This document shows positions 15,236-23,527 of a stretch of 64,000 nt of DNA, in pieces. This stretch comes from Propionicimonas sp020161015. GTDB lineage: Bacteria; Actinomycetota; Actinomycetes; Propionibacteriales; Propionibacteriaceae. The notes under the pieces were generated by a model. The model did no database searches, had not been told where the DNA came from, and worked only from the letters and a program-made list of their open reading frames with translations. Both the position numbers and the translations under genes were made by a program. The stretch spans positions 1 to 64,000 of the forward strand of contig NZ_CAXWGX010000012.1 in the NCBI RefSeq assembly GCF_964266745.1, read 5' to 3'. Numbering within the stretch: the stretch's first letter is position 1; each line of letters starts with the position of its first letter.

Positions 15236-17448
15236 TGGTGAACGCCAAGCCGAAGACCTCACAGCTGTCCGCCTGGGTCGACCGGGGCGTGGCGCTGTTC
15301 TGTCTCGGCACGCTCATCCCCGCCTCGCTGGCCGCCGTCGGCCAGATCCCCGACCTCGCGCTGTGGTGGACGGTCATCGTCGGCGGCGGCATCATCGCGG
15401 CCAGCATCGGCATGATGGTCGCCAGCTTCCTCGGCTGGCAGCTCCGTTCCTTCGCCCTCTCCTACGTGACCGTGGTCACCTTCGGCCTGATCACCTGGCC
15501 GGCAGCGTGGCAGTCCGACGAGGTCGCCCAGAGCAGCCCGTGGCTGTGGATGACCCTCGGCGTCGCCGCGATCTGCCTGGCCGTCACGACCGGCACGGGC
15601 TGGGGCTTCGCGTACGCGATCGCGTCCGGCCTGCTCTTCGCCGTGGTGCGGATGACGCCGTCGGGCCAGGGCGCGTCCCTGCTCGGCGCCTTCCAGGACA
15701 TGATCAACCTGGTGATGAACGCTTCGGTGGTGATCGTCGCCCTCGGCGTGGTCAGCAACGCCTTCAAGGAGCTGGACGAGGCGGAGGCCGCCACCCGCAA
15801 GGAGGCCACGGACGCCGCGATCGAGGAGGCCCTCCTCGAGGAGCGGCACCGCCTCGACGGCATCGTCCACGACGAGGTGATGACCACCCTCGTCGCTGCC
15901 GCGCACGCTCCCGGCGACGCCCACGTGGCCGCGCAGGCCCAGCGGGCCGTCGACCGGCTCGCCCAGGCGGAGGCCCCGACGGAGACCCGGCTCCCGGTGA
16001 CCGGCGACCAGCTCACCTGGCTGGTCACAGACGTGGTGAGCGCGCTGGTGCCGCAGGCACGATTCGTCTCCCAGGTGTCCGAACTCGCCGTCCCCCAGCA
16101 GGTGGCCAGCACCCTCGGCATGGTCGTGCGCGAGGTGGCCCTCAACGTCGCCAAGCATTCGGGCGCCGAGGAGGTCGAGGTCACGCTGACCAGCCCGCAG
16201 AAGGGCGCGATCAGTATCTCCATCGCCGACAACGGCGTCGGCTTCGACCCCGACCTCGTGCCCAAGCGCCGGCTCGGCCTCCAGGTCTCTGTGGTCTACC
16301 GGATGTGGGCGATCGGCGGCAAGGCGGAGATCCACTCCTCACCCGGGCACGGCACCGTCGTCAATCTGAGCTGGGTGCCGGACGAGACCACGGTCACCGG
16401 CGAGACGGAGCTGCCCAAGCGCAAGCGCGCGGGACGCGTCCTCGCCGACATCCCCGACCTCTCCCGGCCCCTGCTCGTGCGGCTGGTCTGGGTGCTCGTG
16501 GGCCTGCAGTTCCTGCTGGGCTGGACGAGCCTCGACCAGGTGACGTCGATCTGGCCCGTCTTCGCCGCCCAGGGCCTCGCCGCCCTGGCGACCTGGCTCA
16601 CCCTGTCCCGCACCGACGAGAACCCGATGAAGGCCAGGGACGCGATCCTCGTGGTGGTGCTGCTCGTCGCGGTGACCCTGATCGTGCAGGCCGTCCTCCC
16701 CAACGGGCACTGGCCGGGCTACGCCACCTGGCACAGCAGCGTGGTGATGGTGCTGCTGGTGACCGTCCTCGTGCGGGGGCAGGAACGCGTCGCCTGGACC
16801 GGCGTGGGGTTGTTCGCGGTGATCTCCGCGGTCTGGGCGGTCACCCACGACATGGGCGTCGGCGACACGCTGCGGGTGGGCTTCACGCCCTTCTCGTGGA
16901 TGCTGGTCGCGCAGCTCCTCCAGACCTGGCTGATCGACATGGCCGACCGGCTCAACGCGTCCCGCCGGTCGTCGGCCGCGGCGAACAAGGCGATCGCCCA
17001 GAGCTTCTCCAAGCTCGTGCTGCGCGACGTCTGGCTGACCCAGCTCCGTGCCCAGGTGGGCCCGCTGCTGACCCGCATCGCCGACGCCGACCACGAGCTC
17101 TCCGACGAGGAGCGCGCCGCCTGCCTCGCGCAGGAGAGCCGGCTGCGGGATGCCATGCGCGCCGGCAACCTCGTGACCGAGCTCACCTCCGACGCCATCG
17201 AGGTCGCCCGTGGCCGCGGGGTGGACGTGCGGCTCGTCGACAGCCGGGGCACCCGGCTGCCGGAGGACGTCCGGGCGGCCCTCACCCGCCACCTGGGGCG
17301 GCTCCTCACCGACTCCAGCACCAAGCGCGTCGTCGCCCGTGCGGCGCCCGAGGGCTACGAGGACGTCGTGACGGTGCTGGCCGTCCGCGATGACGGGACA
17401 AGCGAATTGGTCGGACTCGATGCCAGTGGCCGGGTCAGTACACGTTAG
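15235..17448 (+). CDS. sensor histidine kinase with two membrane and two kinase-like modules
   Basis: This 737-residue protein starts with about six membrane helices (roughly 15-165). Next comes a NarL-class kinase core: the phospho-acceptor His212 in DGIVHDEV, then an ATPase domain with N-box EVALNVAKHSG and the G-box DNGVGFDP up to about 385. A second set of helices follows (about 415-570). The last 150 residues (LRDAMRAGNLVTEL, then AARAAPEGYEDVVTVL) look like a degenerate dimerisation and ATPase domain. The signal sensed is unknown. GTG at 15235 is chosen for its distance to GGAG; GTG 15238 is also possible. The response regulator gene follows directly. Confidence 0.8.
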   Translation: MVNAKPKTSQLSAWVDRGVALFCLGTLIPASLAAVGQIPDLALWWTVIVGGGIIAASIGMMVASFLGWQLRSFALSYVTVVTFGLITWPAAWQSDEVAQSSPWLWMTLGVAAICLAVTTGTGWGFAYAIASGLLFAVVRMTPSGQGASLLGAFQDMINLVMNASVVIVALGVVSNAFKELDEAEAATRKEATDAAIEEALLEERHRLDGIVHDEVMTTLVAAAHAPGDAHVAAQAQRAVDRLAQAEAPTETRLPVTGDQLTWLVTDVVSALVPQARFVSQVSELAVPQQVASTLGMVVREVALNVAKHSGAEEVEVTLTSPQKGAISISIADNGVGFDPDLVPKRRLGLQVSVVYRMWAIGGKAEIHSSPGHGTVVNLSWVPDETTVTGETELPKRKRAGRVLADIPDLSRPLLVRLVWVLVGLQFLLGWTSLDQVTSIWPVFAAQGLAALATWLTLSRTDENPMKARDAILVVVLLVAVTLIVQAVLPNGHWPGYATWHSSVVMVLLVTVLVRGQERVAWTGVGLFAVISAVWAVTHDMGVGDTLRVGFTPFSWMLVAQLLQTWLIDMADRLNASRRSSAAANKAIAQSFSKLVLRDVWLTQLRAQVGPLLTRIADADHELSDEERAACLAQESRLRDAMRAGNLVTELTSDAIEVARGRGVDVRLVDSRGTRLPEDVRAALTRHLGRLLTDSSTKRVVARAAPEGYEDVVTVLAVRDDGTSELVGLDASGRVSTR

Positions 17449-17451
17449 GCT
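17446..17451 (+). promoter_or_regulatory. possible internal -10 box TAGGCT overlapping the kinase stop codon
   Basis: The TAG stop of the kinase is the first half of TAGGCT, which lies 8 bases before the response regulator ATG. No ribosome binding site is seen before that ATG. The regulator could therefore have its own leaderless transcript as well as readthrough from the kinase. Confidence 0.4.
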
Positions 17452-17459
17452 GGGAAACG

Positions 17460-18107
17460 ATGATCACCACCGCAGTCATTGACGACCACGAAGCCATCCG
17501 CCTCGGCATGTCCGTGGCGCTGCAGAACCACCCCGGTCATCAGGTCACGCTTGTGGACGGGGCGGGCACGGTACCCGAGTTCCTGGAGAAGGGGGTGCAG
17601 GCCGACGTCGTGCTGCTCGACCTGCAGCTCGACGACGGCTCGGATCCCCTGGACAACACCGAGCGGCTCATCGAGTCCGGCTACAAGGTGCTCGTCTACT
17701 CCATCGCCGACAACGTCCGGCTGCTGCGCCGCGCGCTCGCCGGCGGTGCCGCGGGCGTGTGCCGCAAGGCCGAGCCGATCTCGGTGACGCTCGCCTCCAT
17801 CGAGGCGGTCGCCGAGGGACAGGTGGTGATCAGCCAGGAGATCCTGGCCGCCATCGAGGGTGACGCGTCCTACGTGGCGGCGAACCTCGGCCCCCGCGAG
17901 CGCGAGGTGCTGGCGCTCTACGCCGGCGGCTTCGAGGTGCCCGAGGTGGCCGAGCGGCTGACGATCACCGAGAACAGCGTGAAGGAGTACCTCAAGCGCA
18001 TCCGCGTGAAGTACACCAACGTGAACCGCCCCGCGGCCAGCAAGCTCGACCTGTTCCGCCGGGCGATCGAGGACGGCATCGTCCCGCCCGTCGAACCGCA
18101 CCAGTGA
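17460..18107 (+). CDS. LuxR/NarL-family response regulator
   Basis: This 215-residue DNA-binding regulator has an N-terminal receiver domain with the acidic pair Asp8-Asp9, phospho-acceptor Asp54 in VVLLDLQLDD, Ser at the switch position (VLVYSIADN) and a conserved Lys in GVCRKAEP. The C-terminal LuxR-type helix-turn-helix spans about 140-200 (LGPREREVLALYAGGFEVPE, then ITENSVKEYLKRIRVKY). It is the natural partner of the kinase just upstream. Its targets are unknown. A strong terminator follows. Confidence 0.9.
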   Translation: MITTAVIDDHEAIRLGMSVALQNHPGHQVTLVDGAGTVPEFLEKGVQADVVLLDLQLDDGSDPLDNTERLIESGYKVLVYSIADNVRLLRRALAGGAAGVCRKAEPISVTLASIEAVAEGQVVISQEILAAIEGDASYVAANLGPREREVLALYAGGFEVPEVAERLTITENSVKEYLKRIRVKYTNVNRPAASKLDLFRRAIEDGIVPPVEPHQ

Positions 18108-18127
18108 CGCGGACGCCCTGACAGCAG

Positions 18128-18155
18128 CGAACCCCCGGCCACGGCCGGGGGTTCG
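18128..18155. terminator. strong hairpin terminator between converging genes
   Basis: A 12-base-pair stem (CGAACCCCCGGC with its complement) closes a 4-base loop and is followed by TTTCG on the plus strand. It lies between the response regulator and the converging transglycosylase gene and can serve both. Confidence 0.8.
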
Positions 18156-18189
18156 TTTCGTCGTCGGGGACGGAGGGCCTTCCTGGACC

Positions 18190-18768
18190 TCAGTACCAGC
18201 CGTGGCCGCGCTTGAACGACCAGGCGCCGCACGGCGTGCCGTAGCGCTGGTCGACGTAGTCCAGCCCCCACCGGATCTGGGTGGCCGGGTTGGTGCGCCA
18301 GTCGGCGCCGAAGGCCGCCATCCGGCTGCCGGGCAGCGCCTGGGGGATGCCGTAGGCGCTGGAGTGCGGGTTGTCCGCGTACGGGTTCCATCTGCTCTCG
18401 CGCATGATGACCGCGTCGTAGCAGGCGAACTGGTCCTCGCCCCAGCCGTAGAGGTTGCGCATCATCTGGCGTGCCATCTCGCGCGGGTCGGTGATCGAGG
18501 GTTCGTAGCCGAGTTCCTTCACCTTCTGCTCATACAGCGCCTTGATGGTCGCGTTGCGGATGCCGATCGCAGAGCTCTGCTTGCTCATCAGCGCCCGACG
18601 GTAGGCCGCGAGGTCATCGGTGCGGGTGCTGCGGGTGCCGGGGTCGCTGTACGCGGCCGCGACGGGGGCGGCGGAGGCCGCCACGAGACCACTGGGCACG
18701 GCCGGTGTCAGCCCGACCAGCGTCCCGACCACCACCAGGGCCAGCCGGACGACGCGGGAACTCAGCAC
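18190..18768 (-). CDS. secreted lytic transglycosylase-like protein
   Basis: This 192-residue protein has a signal peptide (about 1-38, ending near AAPVAAAYS) and a C-terminal SLT-like domain. The likely catalytic Glu124 is in IMRESRWNPYAD, followed by SSAYGIPQALPGSRMA, which is typical of small actinobacterial transglycosylases that cut peptidoglycan. The middle is helical and charged. It ends in the motif GHGWY. The GTG at 18768 is the only good start, and an ATG 14 bases upstream is out of frame. The gene diverges from menE, and a 9-base inverted repeat lies in its leader region. Confidence 0.75.
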   Translation of the reverse strand: MLSSRVVRLALVVVGTLVGLTPAVPSGLVAASAAPVAAAYSDPGTRSTRTDDLAAYRRALMSKQSSAIGIRNATIKALYEQKVKELGYEPSITDPREMARQMMRNLYGWGEDQFACYDAVIMRESRWNPYADNPHSSAYGIPQALPGSRMAAFGADWRTNPATQIRWGLDYVDQRYGTPCGAWSFKRGHGWY

Positions 18769-18791
18769 GGCGAGGAGTCTTTCATAAGAAA

Positions 18792-18877
18792 CCTCTCAGG
18801 TGAACTTCAGGCTCGCCAGGTGGATGCGGCGATTGGCGTTGCGCGGGGCGGAAAGGGGTTCGGCAGATCCTGAGAGG
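18792..18877 (-). repeat. inverted repeat enclosing the leader of the transglycosylase gene
   Basis: CCTCTCAGG (18792-18800) is complementary to CCTGAGAGG (18869-18877), enclosing 68 bases. On the minus strand the enclosed part can form a further short stem (CGCCA with TGGCG). It could be a structured 5' leader. I could not match it to the c-di-AMP riboswitch often found before such genes. Confidence 0.35.
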
Positions 18878-18893
18878 GGGCGCGCCGGCTGGT

Positions 18894-18899
18894 TAGGGT
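18894..18899 (+). promoter_or_regulatory. -10 box TAGGGT, leaderless start of menE
   Basis: TAGGGT is followed by six bases and then the menE GTG. No ribosome binding site is seen, so the men operon message is probably leaderless. Confidence 0.6.
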
Positions 18900-18905
18900 G
18901 GGGCC

Positions 18906-20000
18906 GTGCACCTGCGCCTGTTGAGCGGTCCCGACCTGGTCGGCGGCCTCGCGGACGCGCTGGAGGGTGGCGCCCCGGTCGCCCCGGTGCCGGACGCCCG
19001 GCTCCTGCCCGCGCTGGCGGTGGACCGGCCGGTCACCGAGCCCGGCGCCGCGGTCGTGGTCACCACCTCCGGCTCCACCGGCGAGCCCAAGGCCGTCGTG
19101 CTGGGCGCGGACGCCATCCGGTTCGCCGCCGGCGCGACCCACGACCGCCTCGGCGGCCCGGGGGAGTGGGTCTGCGCGCTGCCCACCCAGCACGTGGCCG
19201 GCGTGATGACGATCGCCCGGGCGGTCGTGGCGGGGACGCGGGTGCGCTTCGCCCGGACCGACCTCGCCGACCTGCCGCGTCCCGAGGACCGCACGTACCT
19301 CTCCCTGGTGTCCGCCCAGCTCGACCGTGCCCTCGACCGCCCCGACCTCGTGGCGGCGCTCGGCCGCTACGCCGCCGTGCTCGTCGGGGGCGGGGCGGTG
19401 CCGCCGCACGTGCGCGAGCGGGCCACGGACGCGGGTGTCCCGGTGGTGGTCACCTACGGGATGAGCGAGACCTGCGGAGGTTGCGTCTACGACGGGCTCC
19501 CGCTCGACGGGGTCCGCGTCGCGTTCGAGGGCGAGCGGGTGCTGCTCGGGGGCCCGATGGCCTTCCTCGGCTACCGCCTGCGGCCCGACCTCACCGCGGA
19601 GGTCCTGCGCGGCGACGTCGTGCGCACCACCGACCGTGGCGAGTGGCGCGACGGGCGGCTCCGCGTGCTCGGTCGGCTCGACGACGTGGTGGTCACCGGT
19701 GGCCACAAGGTCGACCTCGCGGCGGCACAGGCCGCCTGCGACGCGGCGTTCGGAGCCGGCGCGGTGGCCGTCCTCGCCGTCCCCGACCCGCGCTGGGGCG
19801 TCCGCATCGTCGCGGTGACGGCCGGCCGGCTCGGCCTCGACGAGGTGCGCGGTGCCCTGTCCGCACGCGTGGGCGCGGCGGCGCTGCCGCGCGAATTGCG
19901 GCACGTCCCCACGGTGGCGTACACATCGGTTGGCAAGATCGACCGGACGGCACTGCTCCGGTCCTGGCAGGAGGCGGACGGCGATGGCGACACTGGCTGA
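18906..20000 (+). CDS. menE: o-succinylbenzoate--CoA ligase
   Basis: This 364-residue acyl-CoA synthetase activates o-succinylbenzoate with ATP and CoA in menaquinone synthesis. The AMP-binding loop TSGSTGEPK is at 54-62, the core motif YGMSETCGG follows in the middle, and the C-terminal catalytic Lys lies in TSVGKIDRTAL. At 364 residues it is shorter than most acyl-CoA ligases (about 450-500), mainly at the N terminus, as is common for actinobacterial MenE. The GTG start follows a -10 box. Its end overlaps menA by 17 bases, and menA, menC and menD follow in one operon. Confidence 0.9.
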   Translation: MHLRLLSGPDLVGGLADALEGGAPVAPVPDARLLPALAVDRPVTEPGAAVVVTTSGSTGEPKAVVLGADAIRFAAGATHDRLGGPGEWVCALPTQHVAGVMTIARAVVAGTRVRFARTDLADLPRPEDRTYLSLVSAQLDRALDRPDLVAALGRYAAVLVGGGAVPPHVRERATDAGVPVVVTYGMSETCGGCVYDGLPLDGVRVAFEGERVLLGGPMAFLGYRLRPDLTAEVLRGDVVRTTDRGEWRDGRLRVLGRLDDVVVTGGHKVDLAAAQAACDAAFGAGAVAVLAVPDPRWGVRIVAVTAGRLGLDEVRGALSARVGAAALPRELRHVPTVAYTSVGKIDRTALLRSWQEADGDGDTG

Positions 20001-20862
20001 GTGGGTGGAGGGGGCCCGTCCGCGCACCCTTCCCGCAGCGCTGGCCCCGGTGCTGGCCGGCAGCGCCGTGGCCTGGTTCGAGGACTCCTTCTCGCCCCTG
20101 CTGGCCGGGCTCGCGCTGGTCGTGGCGCTCGCGCTCCAGGTGGGCGTCAACTTCGCCAACGACTACTCCGACGGCATCCGGGGCACGGACGCCGCCCGCG
20201 TCGGGCCCCTGCGGCTGGTGGGCGCGGGCCTGGTCGACCCCCTCCGCGTGCGCGCGGCGGCGTTCGCGTGCTTCGGCCTCGCGGCCGTCGCCGGCCTCGC
20301 CGTCGTGGTGATCACCGGGTACTGGTGGCTGCTCGCGGTCGGTGCGGCGGCCATCGCCGCCGCCTGGTACTACACCGGCGGCAGCCGTCCCTACGGCTAC
20401 CTGGGCCTGGGCGAGCTGTTCGTCTTCGTCTTCTTCGGCCTGGTCGCGGTCACCGGGACGGTGTTCATCCAGGTCGGCGCGGTCTCTGCCGCGACCTGGT
20501 GGACCGCCGTGGCGATCGGCGCCCTGGCCTGCGCGATCCTGGTCGCCAACAACCTCCGCGACCTCGAGGGCGACCGCGCCGCGGGGAAGCGGACGCTCGC
20601 CACGCGGTTGGGGGACGCGGGGACGCGGCGCTTCTTCGTCGGCCTGCTCGGCCTCGCCGCCGTCGGCGTCTTCGGGGTGGCCGCGACCAGTTCGTGGTGG
20701 GCGCTGCTCGGGTGGTTCATGCTGGTCGCCCTGGTCGGCCCGGTCCGGGAGGTGCTCCGCGGCGTCACGGGCCGCGGGCTGATCCCCGTCCTCAAGCGCA
20801 CGGGGCTCGCGGAACTCGCCTGCGCCGCCGGGCTGCTCGTCGGGCTGATGATCGCCCGCTGA
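19984..20862 (+). CDS. menA: 1,4-dihydroxy-2-naphthoate polyprenyltransferase
   Basis: This 292-residue UbiA-family membrane enzyme attaches the polyprenyl chain to 1,4-dihydroxy-2-naphthoate, giving demethylmenaquinone. It has about eight or nine helices and both Asp-rich metal sites: NFANDYSDGIRG near residue 60 and NNLRDLEGDRAAGKRTLA near 190. The ATG at 19984 lies inside the last codons of menE, and the reading starts MATLAEWVEGARPRTLPAA, the standard MenA opening. menC begins 1 base after its stop. Confidence 0.93.
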   Translation: MATLAEWVEGARPRTLPAALAPVLAGSAVAWFEDSFSPLLAGLALVVALALQVGVNFANDYSDGIRGTDAARVGPLRLVGAGLVDPLRVRAAAFACFGLAAVAGLAVVVITGYWWLLAVGAAAIAAAWYYTGGSRPYGYLGLGELFVFVFFGLVAVTGTVFIQVGAVSAATWWTAVAIGALACAILVANNLRDLEGDRAAGKRTLATRLGDAGTRRFFVGLLGLAAVGVFGVAATSSWWALLGWFMLVALVGPVREVLRGVTGRGLIPVLKRTGLAELACAAGLLVGLMIAR

Positions 20863-20863
20863 C

Positions 20864-21859
20864 GTGTTCACCCCGCTCGAGGCCGTCGCCTACGCGCTGC
20901 CGCTCCGCCACCGGTTCCGGGGGATCACCGTGCGGGAGGGCCTGCTCGTCCGCGGGTCGCGCGGCTGGGCGGAGTGGAGCCCGTTCGCGGAGTACCTGGC
21001 CCCGGAGATCGACCCCTGGTGGGGCGCGGCGGTCGAGGCGGCCGAGGTCGGCTTCCCCGCGCCCGTCCGTGACCGGGTCCCGGTGAACGCGACGGTGCCC
21101 GCGATCGGGCCCGAGCAGGCGCACGCCCTCGTCACCGCGTCCGGCTGCCGGACGGCCAAGGTGAAGGTCGCCGAGCCCGGCCAGGCCTTCGCCGACGACC
21201 TGGCCCGCGTGGAGGCCGTCCGCGACGCCCTCGGGCCGTCCGGCCGGATCCGGGTGGACGTGAACGGCCACTGGGACGTCGACACCGCGCACCGCAACCT
21301 GGCCGCGCTGGCCCGCTTCGGGCTGGAGTACGCCGAGCAGCCGTGCGCGTCCGTGGCCGAGCTCGCCGACCTCCGCCGCCGGCTGGCGCGGTCGGGGACC
21401 GACGTCCCGATCGCCGCGGACGAGAGCATCCGGCGCAGCGGCGACCCCGAGCGGGTCGTCGCGGAGGAGGCGGCCGACATCGCGGTGCTCAAGGTCCAGC
21501 CGCTCGGCGGCGTCCGCGCCTGCCTCGAGCTCGCCGAGCGCCTCGGGCTGCCCGTCGTGGTGTCCTCCGCGCTGGAGAGCTCGGTCGGGCTCGCCGCCGG
21601 CGTGGCGCTCGCCGCGGCGCTGCCGGAGCTGCCGTACGCCTGCGGGCTCAACACGGCGACGATGTTCACCAGGGACGTCACCGCCGACCCGCTCGTCGCG
21701 GTGGACGGGGAAATCGCCGTGCGGCCGGTGGCGGTGGACGACAATGGCGAGTGGCGCGCGGGCGGCGCGGCGACGCGCGGCTGGCTGCGACGGCTGGCCA
21801 CGGTCGCGGGCGCACCCGCGGCCGACGACGACGAACCGGCGACGGAGGGGGAGCGGTGA
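20864..21859 (+). CDS. menC: o-succinylbenzoate synthase
   Basis: This 331-residue enolase-superfamily enzyme dehydrates SHCHC to o-succinylbenzoate. The catalytic and metal residues are in place: Lys99/Lys101 in AKVKV, Asp132 in VDVNG, Glu158 in EQP, Asp186 in ADES and Lys210 in LKVQPLGG. The GTG start lies 1 base after the menA stop. A C-terminal acidic tail (ADDDEPATEGER) goes beyond the usual fold. The stop overlaps the menD GTG as GTGA. Confidence 0.92.
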   Translation: MFTPLEAVAYALPLRHRFRGITVREGLLVRGSRGWAEWSPFAEYLAPEIDPWWGAAVEAAEVGFPAPVRDRVPVNATVPAIGPEQAHALVTASGCRTAKVKVAEPGQAFADDLARVEAVRDALGPSGRIRVDVNGHWDVDTAHRNLAALARFGLEYAEQPCASVAELADLRRRLARSGTDVPIAADESIRRSGDPERVVAEEAADIAVLKVQPLGGVRACLELAERLGLPVVVSSALESSVGLAAGVALAAALPELPYACGLNTATMFTRDVTADPLVAVDGEIAVRPVAVDDNGEWRAGGAATRGWLRRLATVAGAPAADDDEPATEGER

Positions 21860-23475
21860 GCGATTCCGTGGCGTGTGCCCGGGCCGTGGTCGGGCAACTC
21901 GTCGCCCAGGGCGTCACAGAGCTCGTGCTCGCCCCCGGCTCCCGCAGCGCGCCCCTGGCCCTGGCCGCGGAGGCTGCGGCGCGCGCCGGCCTGCTGCGCC
22001 TCCACGTCCGCGTCGACGAGCGCGTGGCCGGTTTCCTCGCGCTCGGGCTGGCCAAGGCGTCCGGCCGCTGCGTCCCCGTCGTGACCACCTCGGGGACGGC
22101 CGTGGGCAACCTGTTGCCCGCGGTGATGGAGGCCCACCACGCCGGGGTTCCGCTGCTGGTCGTCTCCGCCGACCGCCCGGCAGCGCTGGTCGGCAGCGGC
22201 GCCAACCAGACGACGGACCAGGCCGGCCTCTTCGGTGGCTTCGTGCGGCACCTCGCCCGGATCAGCTCCGCCGCGCCGCCGCCGTCGTGGGCCGCGCAGG
22301 CCGCGCGTGCCGCGCTCGCCGCCGAGGGTGCCCTGTCGGGGAACCCCGGCCCGGCGCAGGCCAACATCGAACTCGGGCTGCCGCTCGTGCCCGCGGAGGG
22401 CGTCGTGGCCCCGCCCGAGCCGGGACGACCCGTGCGCGCCGGCGCGCGACCGGCCCCGCACCCGCTGGACCTCGCCGGAGCGCCCCGCACGGTTGTCGTC
22501 TGCGGGGACGCGACGCCCGCGACCGGCGCCACGGCCCGCCGCCTGGCGGAGGCCGCCGGACTGCCGCTGGTCGCGGAGCCGTCCAGCAACGCCCGGTCCG
22601 GGCCGAACGCCCTGGCGTGCGGGCGGCTGCTGCTGGCCGGCCCCCTGGCGTCCAGGGTCGAACGGGTGGTGGTGTTCGGGCGGCCCACGCTGTCGCGGCC
22701 GGTGTCCGCGCTCCTCGCCCGGGAAGAGGTCGAGGTGGTCGTAGTGGCCGGCGGGCCGGACTACGTCGATCCGGGGTGGCGCGCGGGCCTGGTTGCCGCT
22801 GCCGTCACCCTCGAGCCGGGGGAGCCGGGCTGGCTGGAGGAGTGGCGCGCCGCGGACACGGCCGCGGCCGCCCGGGTCGCCGCCGTCACCGGCCCCCACG
22901 GCGCCCTCGCCGGACCGGAGTTGGCCCGGCTGGTCGTCGGTGCGGTCCCCGCCGGCGAGGCGCTCTTCCTCGCCAGTTCCAGTCCCGTCCGCGACGCCGA
23001 CCTGGCCCCGGTCCGGTCCGATCCGCCGCTGGTGCTCGCCAACCGGGGGCTCGCCGGCATCGACGGGACGGTCTCTTCCGCCACCGGGGCGGCGCTCGCG
23101 CTCGGCCGCCCAGTCACGCTGCTGTGCGGCGACCTCGCGTTCGGCCACGACGCCGGGGCGCTGGCCATCGGCGGGTCCGAGCCCCGGCCCGACCTGCGGG
23201 TCGTCGTGGCCGACGACCGGGGCGGCAGCATCTTCGCCGGGCTCGAGTACGGGCAGGAACGGTTCGCCGCAGCCTTCGAGCGGGTGTTCGCGACCCCGAC
23301 CGGCGTCGACCCGGTCGCCCTCGCCGCCGGCTACGGGGTGGCGGCCCGGCGGCTGTCGTCGACGGAAGCGGTACGCGCGGCCCTCGCCGCACCCGTCCGC
23401 GGCATCGAGGTGCTCGTGGTGGACGTCGACCGGTCCGCGCGCCCGGGCATGGACCGGCGGCTCCAGGACGACTGA
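21856..23475 (+). CDS. menD: SEPHCHC synthase
   Basis: This 539-residue thiamine diphosphate enzyme adds 2-oxoglutarate to isochorismate, the first committed step of menaquinone synthesis. The N-terminal domain shows LAPGSRSAPLALAAEAA and VDERVAGFLALGLAK with the conserved Glu, and the C-terminal cofactor region includes NRGLAGIDGTVSSATGAAL and DDRGGSIFAGLEYGQE. The GTG start at 21856 is fixed by the GTGA overlap with menC. It is the last gene of menEACD; menF lies 13 kb away. There is no obvious terminator in the 52-base gap that follows. Confidence 0.93.
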   Translation: MSDSVACARAVVGQLVAQGVTELVLAPGSRSAPLALAAEAAARAGLLRLHVRVDERVAGFLALGLAKASGRCVPVVTTSGTAVGNLLPAVMEAHHAGVPLLVVSADRPAALVGSGANQTTDQAGLFGGFVRHLARISSAAPPPSWAAQAARAALAAEGALSGNPGPAQANIELGLPLVPAEGVVAPPEPGRPVRAGARPAPHPLDLAGAPRTVVVCGDATPATGATARRLAEAAGLPLVAEPSSNARSGPNALACGRLLLAGPLASRVERVVVFGRPTLSRPVSALLAREEVEVVVVAGGPDYVDPGWRAGLVAAAVTLEPGEPGWLEEWRAADTAAAARVAAVTGPHGALAGPELARLVVGAVPAGEALFLASSSPVRDADLAPVRSDPPLVLANRGLAGIDGTVSSATGAALALGRPVTLLCGDLAFGHDAGALAIGGSEPRPDLRVVVADDRGGSIFAGLEYGQERFAAAFERVFATPTGVDPVALAAGYGVAARRLSSTEAVRAALAAPVRGIEVLVVDVDRSARPGMDRRLQDD

Positions 23476-23527
23476 GCCGGCCCGGGACAGGACGCGGCGC
23501 CCTGGCGCGGCGTGATTACCTAGGGGG

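Noticed and set aside
18769..18905. c-di-AMP (ydaO) riboswitch before the transglycosylase gene
   Set aside because: GCCGAACC is present, but the other conserved elements were not found by eye. It is kept only as a possible structured leader.
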